NCBI RefSeq assembly: GCF_003711515.1
Contig: NW_021167087.1
Location: forward strand, 62,001-126,000
Direction: 5' to 3'
DNA from: Sodiomyces alkalinus F11
Taxonomy: Eukaryota > Ascomycota > Sordariomycetes > Glomerellales > Plectosphaerellaceae
DNA length: 64,000 bases
The notes under the pieces are model-generated. The model did not search any database and was not told the origin of the DNA. It saw only the letters and a program-made list of their open reading frames with translations. Each line of letters begins with the position of its first letter. The stretch's first letter is position 1. Below, one piece after another: positions 60,639 to 64,000 of this stretch. Position numbers and translations under genes: made by a program.

Positions 60639-63600
60639 TTTTAATCGATCCTGTTTAGTAAGTAGACCTTAACACCTAATAAGCAGTACTCTCTTAACGA
60701 AAGGTAATATATCGAATAACGCTAATACTACGGGTAACGCTACTAGTAATACTTAAATAACGGCCGCCACGGCCGCCGACCTAATATAAGCTATACGTAA
60801 TTAAATTACGTAACTCCACCGAGAGAACTAGTAACTCCGAGCTTAGATCGAGGCACTATATCCTAGTAATCTAAGGTATAAATACCCAGAGCTACCTAAG
60901 TATAATAGAACTCGGGGATAGCTATAAGGCTTTCTAACCTATCTCCGGGGGTATTTCTTATTCTATAGGGACACCCTTAACACGGAGGAGGCGAAAGTTC
61001 TCTGCGCTATAGTACTCCTCACGGCAGACGCCTATAGGTGGTTTAAGCCTATCCATAGGGACTATTTAGAGTACCTTAATAATCCTACTAAGAGGGAGGA
61101 CAATACTACGGCTATTTTCGGCGACTTCGAGGTTATCGCTTAGCGACTCGGCGGTATTTTTAGGTAACCCGATAAGAAAAGGGTCGCTACCTAATAACTT
61201 AAAAAGCTTCGATAGACTAAGTCAGCAGCTAACTATACCGCTAAGTTTTAATAAATCGCCTCGAAGCTCGACTATAATAATAAACCCCCTATAGACTAAT
61301 ACTATCGTGGACTTAAAAACGAAGTTAAGGACGAACTATATAAGCTTAACCGCCTAAAAGACTTTAGCACGTTTATAGCTATAGCTATTCGGATCGATAA
61401 CCGATAACTTAAATAACGAATAATAAAACGCTAGAACCCGAATACCACGATATATACTATTTATTATAGGAGGAACTAAGCTAATAGTAGTAGGAAATAG
61501 CTATACCTACGCTAATTCGGGAGTACCTCGTATAGATACTATAATAGTCCTATAAAGCTTAATAATATTAACCGATAGAATAATAAGCAGGGTAAGAAAG
61601 ATATAAGTAAAGTTAAATACTATAATTACGATAAAATAGGCTACTTCGCGCGTAATTACTAATAGCCTAAAAGAGAATAATCGTAATAATAGGCTAATAT
61701 AATCGGAAAAGAGAAACCCTAGAAGGAAATTAACGCTATTAGATACCTAGAAATTTATAAGGACGAAACACTATACGCTAACCTCTATTACATAACCTAC
61801 TACGATAACTATTATCTAGTATACTAATCAGAGAAGGACGGAGCTAGATACTACCCTAAGAGACCCTAGAAGATACTCGTTATAGTATCTAGTAACGAGT
61901 ACGATAACGACTATAGCCTTAAAATCCTCGACTAGGATAATAATAGACTAGTTTTATAAACCACCGTAGAAATCCTTTAAAAAAACGGATAGACGAAAGA
62001 AGAAGCTAAAAGATAGAAGCAGATCTTAGAGATCCAGAAGAAATAGGAAGTCCACACGAATACTAGTAGTGGAGGCTTTAGCGCCCTCTAGGAAGTAGGA
62101 CTTACTCCCGAAGAGAAATACTAACTTAAGAAAGAAGATTATACACGTTATATATAGGAGGAAATCGCTAAACTCGAAGAGTAAGATTAGGAAACAGAGT
62201 CCGACAGAGTTCCGGATAATAATATAAACTTCTAGTATTAACTTATAGAAGTAGCCGACCTAATTAAGGAGGAAACTATTTAGCTACGGATACTTAATTA
62301 GCTCGCGGAAGAACCCCTTAGATAAATCCACTAAGTTTATTTTACTAAACTTAGCTTTAATAACGCTTACCGTAAAGTATTTACGGATACTAGCAAAAAA
62401 TAGCAACGAACTATATATTAGCGACCTTATTATACTTAGGAAGACCGAGATACTTTTACCGGCCTAATAATAAGCCTATAAGGATCGAATAATTAACCAC
62501 CTAAGTACTAAACGTATAAGAAAGGATAGATAATACACGCTAACTATCCAGGCTATAGCCTAATCCTTTAAGTTAATTATATCAAGGATATATACCTTAT
62601 ATATAAGGAACGTAAATACGCTAATAAGTTCTAGCCATAGAATACAGAATAAACCCTAGAAGATAGAGTCTATTTAAAAAGATAACGTGATAACTAGGTT
62701 ATCACGGAAACCAGGGATAAAGGATATAAGATTCGCCTCTAACCACCTAAAGACGATTACTATAAGTATCGGTTAGACAAACATACAACTATTAGCTATA
62801 TAGTATACGCTACCGGAAAAATCCGATAACTAGAGCGAGACTAAGAAGCTTAGAAATCACGCTTCTAGGCCCTTAATAAGCGCCTATAATAGATAGAATA
62901 GCTCTTAATCTAGTATAGGTTCTTAGATAAAGAAATATCCCTCGAACACTAAGCTAAACGGGTAAAAAACTAGGAGTATACTATCGTAAGGAGTATATAA
63001 GAGGTACTTAATAGATATACTCTATAATATGTAGTAGTATAGGGTATTACTATATTAGAATACGACTCGATAAACACGAGATAAACGTATTATTAGATAT
63101 AGGTATAGTAGGAAACTTTATCTTACTAGTAGCCGTGAGAAAGTTCTTTATACCCTAGGTTAGGAAATACCTAGAAGATAAGTATAAAATTACTCCGTAT
63201 ACGGGAAAGAACTAGTCCTAAGAAAAAGTTATTATTAGCTAGGAGACTATATACCTTTAGGTTAAAATTTAGAATAAGACTAAAGTAATAAAGTTTAACG
63301 TATATGATATAGGCTATAAGGATATTATGCTTAGTAAGCTATAGTTTAACGAGTAGAATCCCGATATAGACTAGAAGCTTAGCTAGCTTTAGTAGAGATT
63401 AGAGAGTAAGTAGAAGACTATAAAGAAAACCTTACCCGATCCCGATATCCGTCGAAAATAGTAGGAAGACTTACCGATAAAGGAGCCTTAAGGAGACTTA
63501 GATAGCCACTAAAAGTTAAGGACTAAGGCGAAGGAAGTATAAAAGACTTTAAGAGAGTAATAATAGCACGATAACCGACACGTAATAAATATTATTAAAG

Positions 63601-64000
63601 GAATCTATTAGATTATCTAAGCAGAGAAAGGACTCGCGGAAGGCGATTATAATAGACTCGCTAAGGTATTACTAAAATACCGTAAATATAAAAAGCTATT
63701 TACCGAAAATCTAGAAACTAGATTACCGAAATATCGATACTACGATCACGAGATACCCCTTAAGGAGGGTATACACCCGAAATTCTTTCTAATCTACGGA
63801 CTAAATTAAAAGGAATTGATACCTTAGAAGAATATCTTAAAGAAATACTAGTAAAAGGCTATATTAGAGTATTATAGTTACTAGTAGGATATCCTATCCT
63901 GTTTATACTAAAGAAAAACGGTAAGCTATAGCTATATATTAACTATTAATAACTTAACGATATAACTATTAAGAACCGCTACCTATTACCTTTTATCTCG

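Larger units (their letters stand above)
60115..64000 (+). mobile_element. Gypsy-E: 5' half of a Ty3/Gypsy retrotransposon, runs off the window
   Basis: LTR 60115-60638, then TTTTAATCGATC, which resembles the site after the Gypsy-D 5' LTR. Gag follows at about 60720-61950 with a zinc-knuckle remnant at 61620-61665 (YNYDKIGYFARNY; Tyr for Cys and His). Protease is at about 63080-63125 (NVLLDIGIVGNFIL; DSG changed). RT begins at about 63800 (KGYIRVL, GYPILFILKKNGKL, LNDITIKNRYLLPFIS). RT core, integrase and 3' LTR lie beyond 64000. The coding part is RIP-inactivated. Confidence 0.82.

Noticed and set aside
1..64000. CRISPR arrays, bacterial operons, riboswitches or a secondary-metabolite cluster
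   Set aside because: None seen. The repeats are LTRs, terminal inverted repeats and microsatellites, and the genes are intron-bearing fungal housekeeping genes.

Overview
This window comes from a filamentous ascomycete, probably Pezizomycotina. The evidence is three housekeeping genes with short fungal introns, each isolated in a large mass of dead transposons that carry repeat-induced point mutation (RIP). Outside the genes CpA and TpG are almost absent (for example none in 601-660) and TpA is abundant, while CpG is kept. Transposon reading frames are therefore broken mostly at former Gln and Trp codons (TAA/TAG), and Cys, His and Asp codons of catalytic or zinc motifs are changed. The few long open frames in the repeats are mostly fragments or antisense shadows.

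Genes. (1) 5600-10173, minus: largest subunit of RNA polymerase III, four exons, 1460 aa. (2) 23069-24056, plus: a TAF8-like TFIID subunit, two exons, 310 aa as modelled. (3) 56000-57391, plus: the RACK1/Asc1/CpcB WD40 ribosomal scaffold, five exons, 316 aa. Its fourth intron holds a box C/D snoRNA that I identify as U24 (snR24). I derived splice sites from the sequence; the exon sums keep frame in all three genes.

Layout. 1-5.0 kb: two fragments of a LINE with zinc-knuckle ORF1, plus the 3' end of a Copia element. 5.0-10.5 kb: RPC1 and its flanks. 10.5-22.7 kb: LINE 5' part, a Gypsy LTR fragment, a Copia pol, a reversed Copia 5' part, a Tc1-like fragment and a Mutator-like (MULE) element with terminal inverted repeats. 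22.7-24.2 kb: TAF8. 24.2-55.1 kb: a nest of LTR retrotransposons whose insertion order can be read from perfect 5-bp target-site duplications. A Tc1/mariner element was entered by Copia-B (25525-54857, TTAGG). Copia-B was then entered by Gypsy-C (25632-34017, GGATA) in its 5' LTR and by Copia-A (38469-53667, AATAT) in its pol. Copia-A was entered by the chromovirus Gypsy-D (38542-47636, GGAAA) in its own LTR. 55.1-57.8 kb: RACK1 gene. 57.8-64.0 kb: Copia-B fragments and the 5' half of another Gypsy element (Gypsy-E) that runs off the window.

Removing the nest would put TAF8 and RACK1 about 2 kb apart. I saw no CRISPR array, tRNA, rRNA or biosynthetic cluster. Family names such as Copia-A and Gypsy-D are labels used only here.
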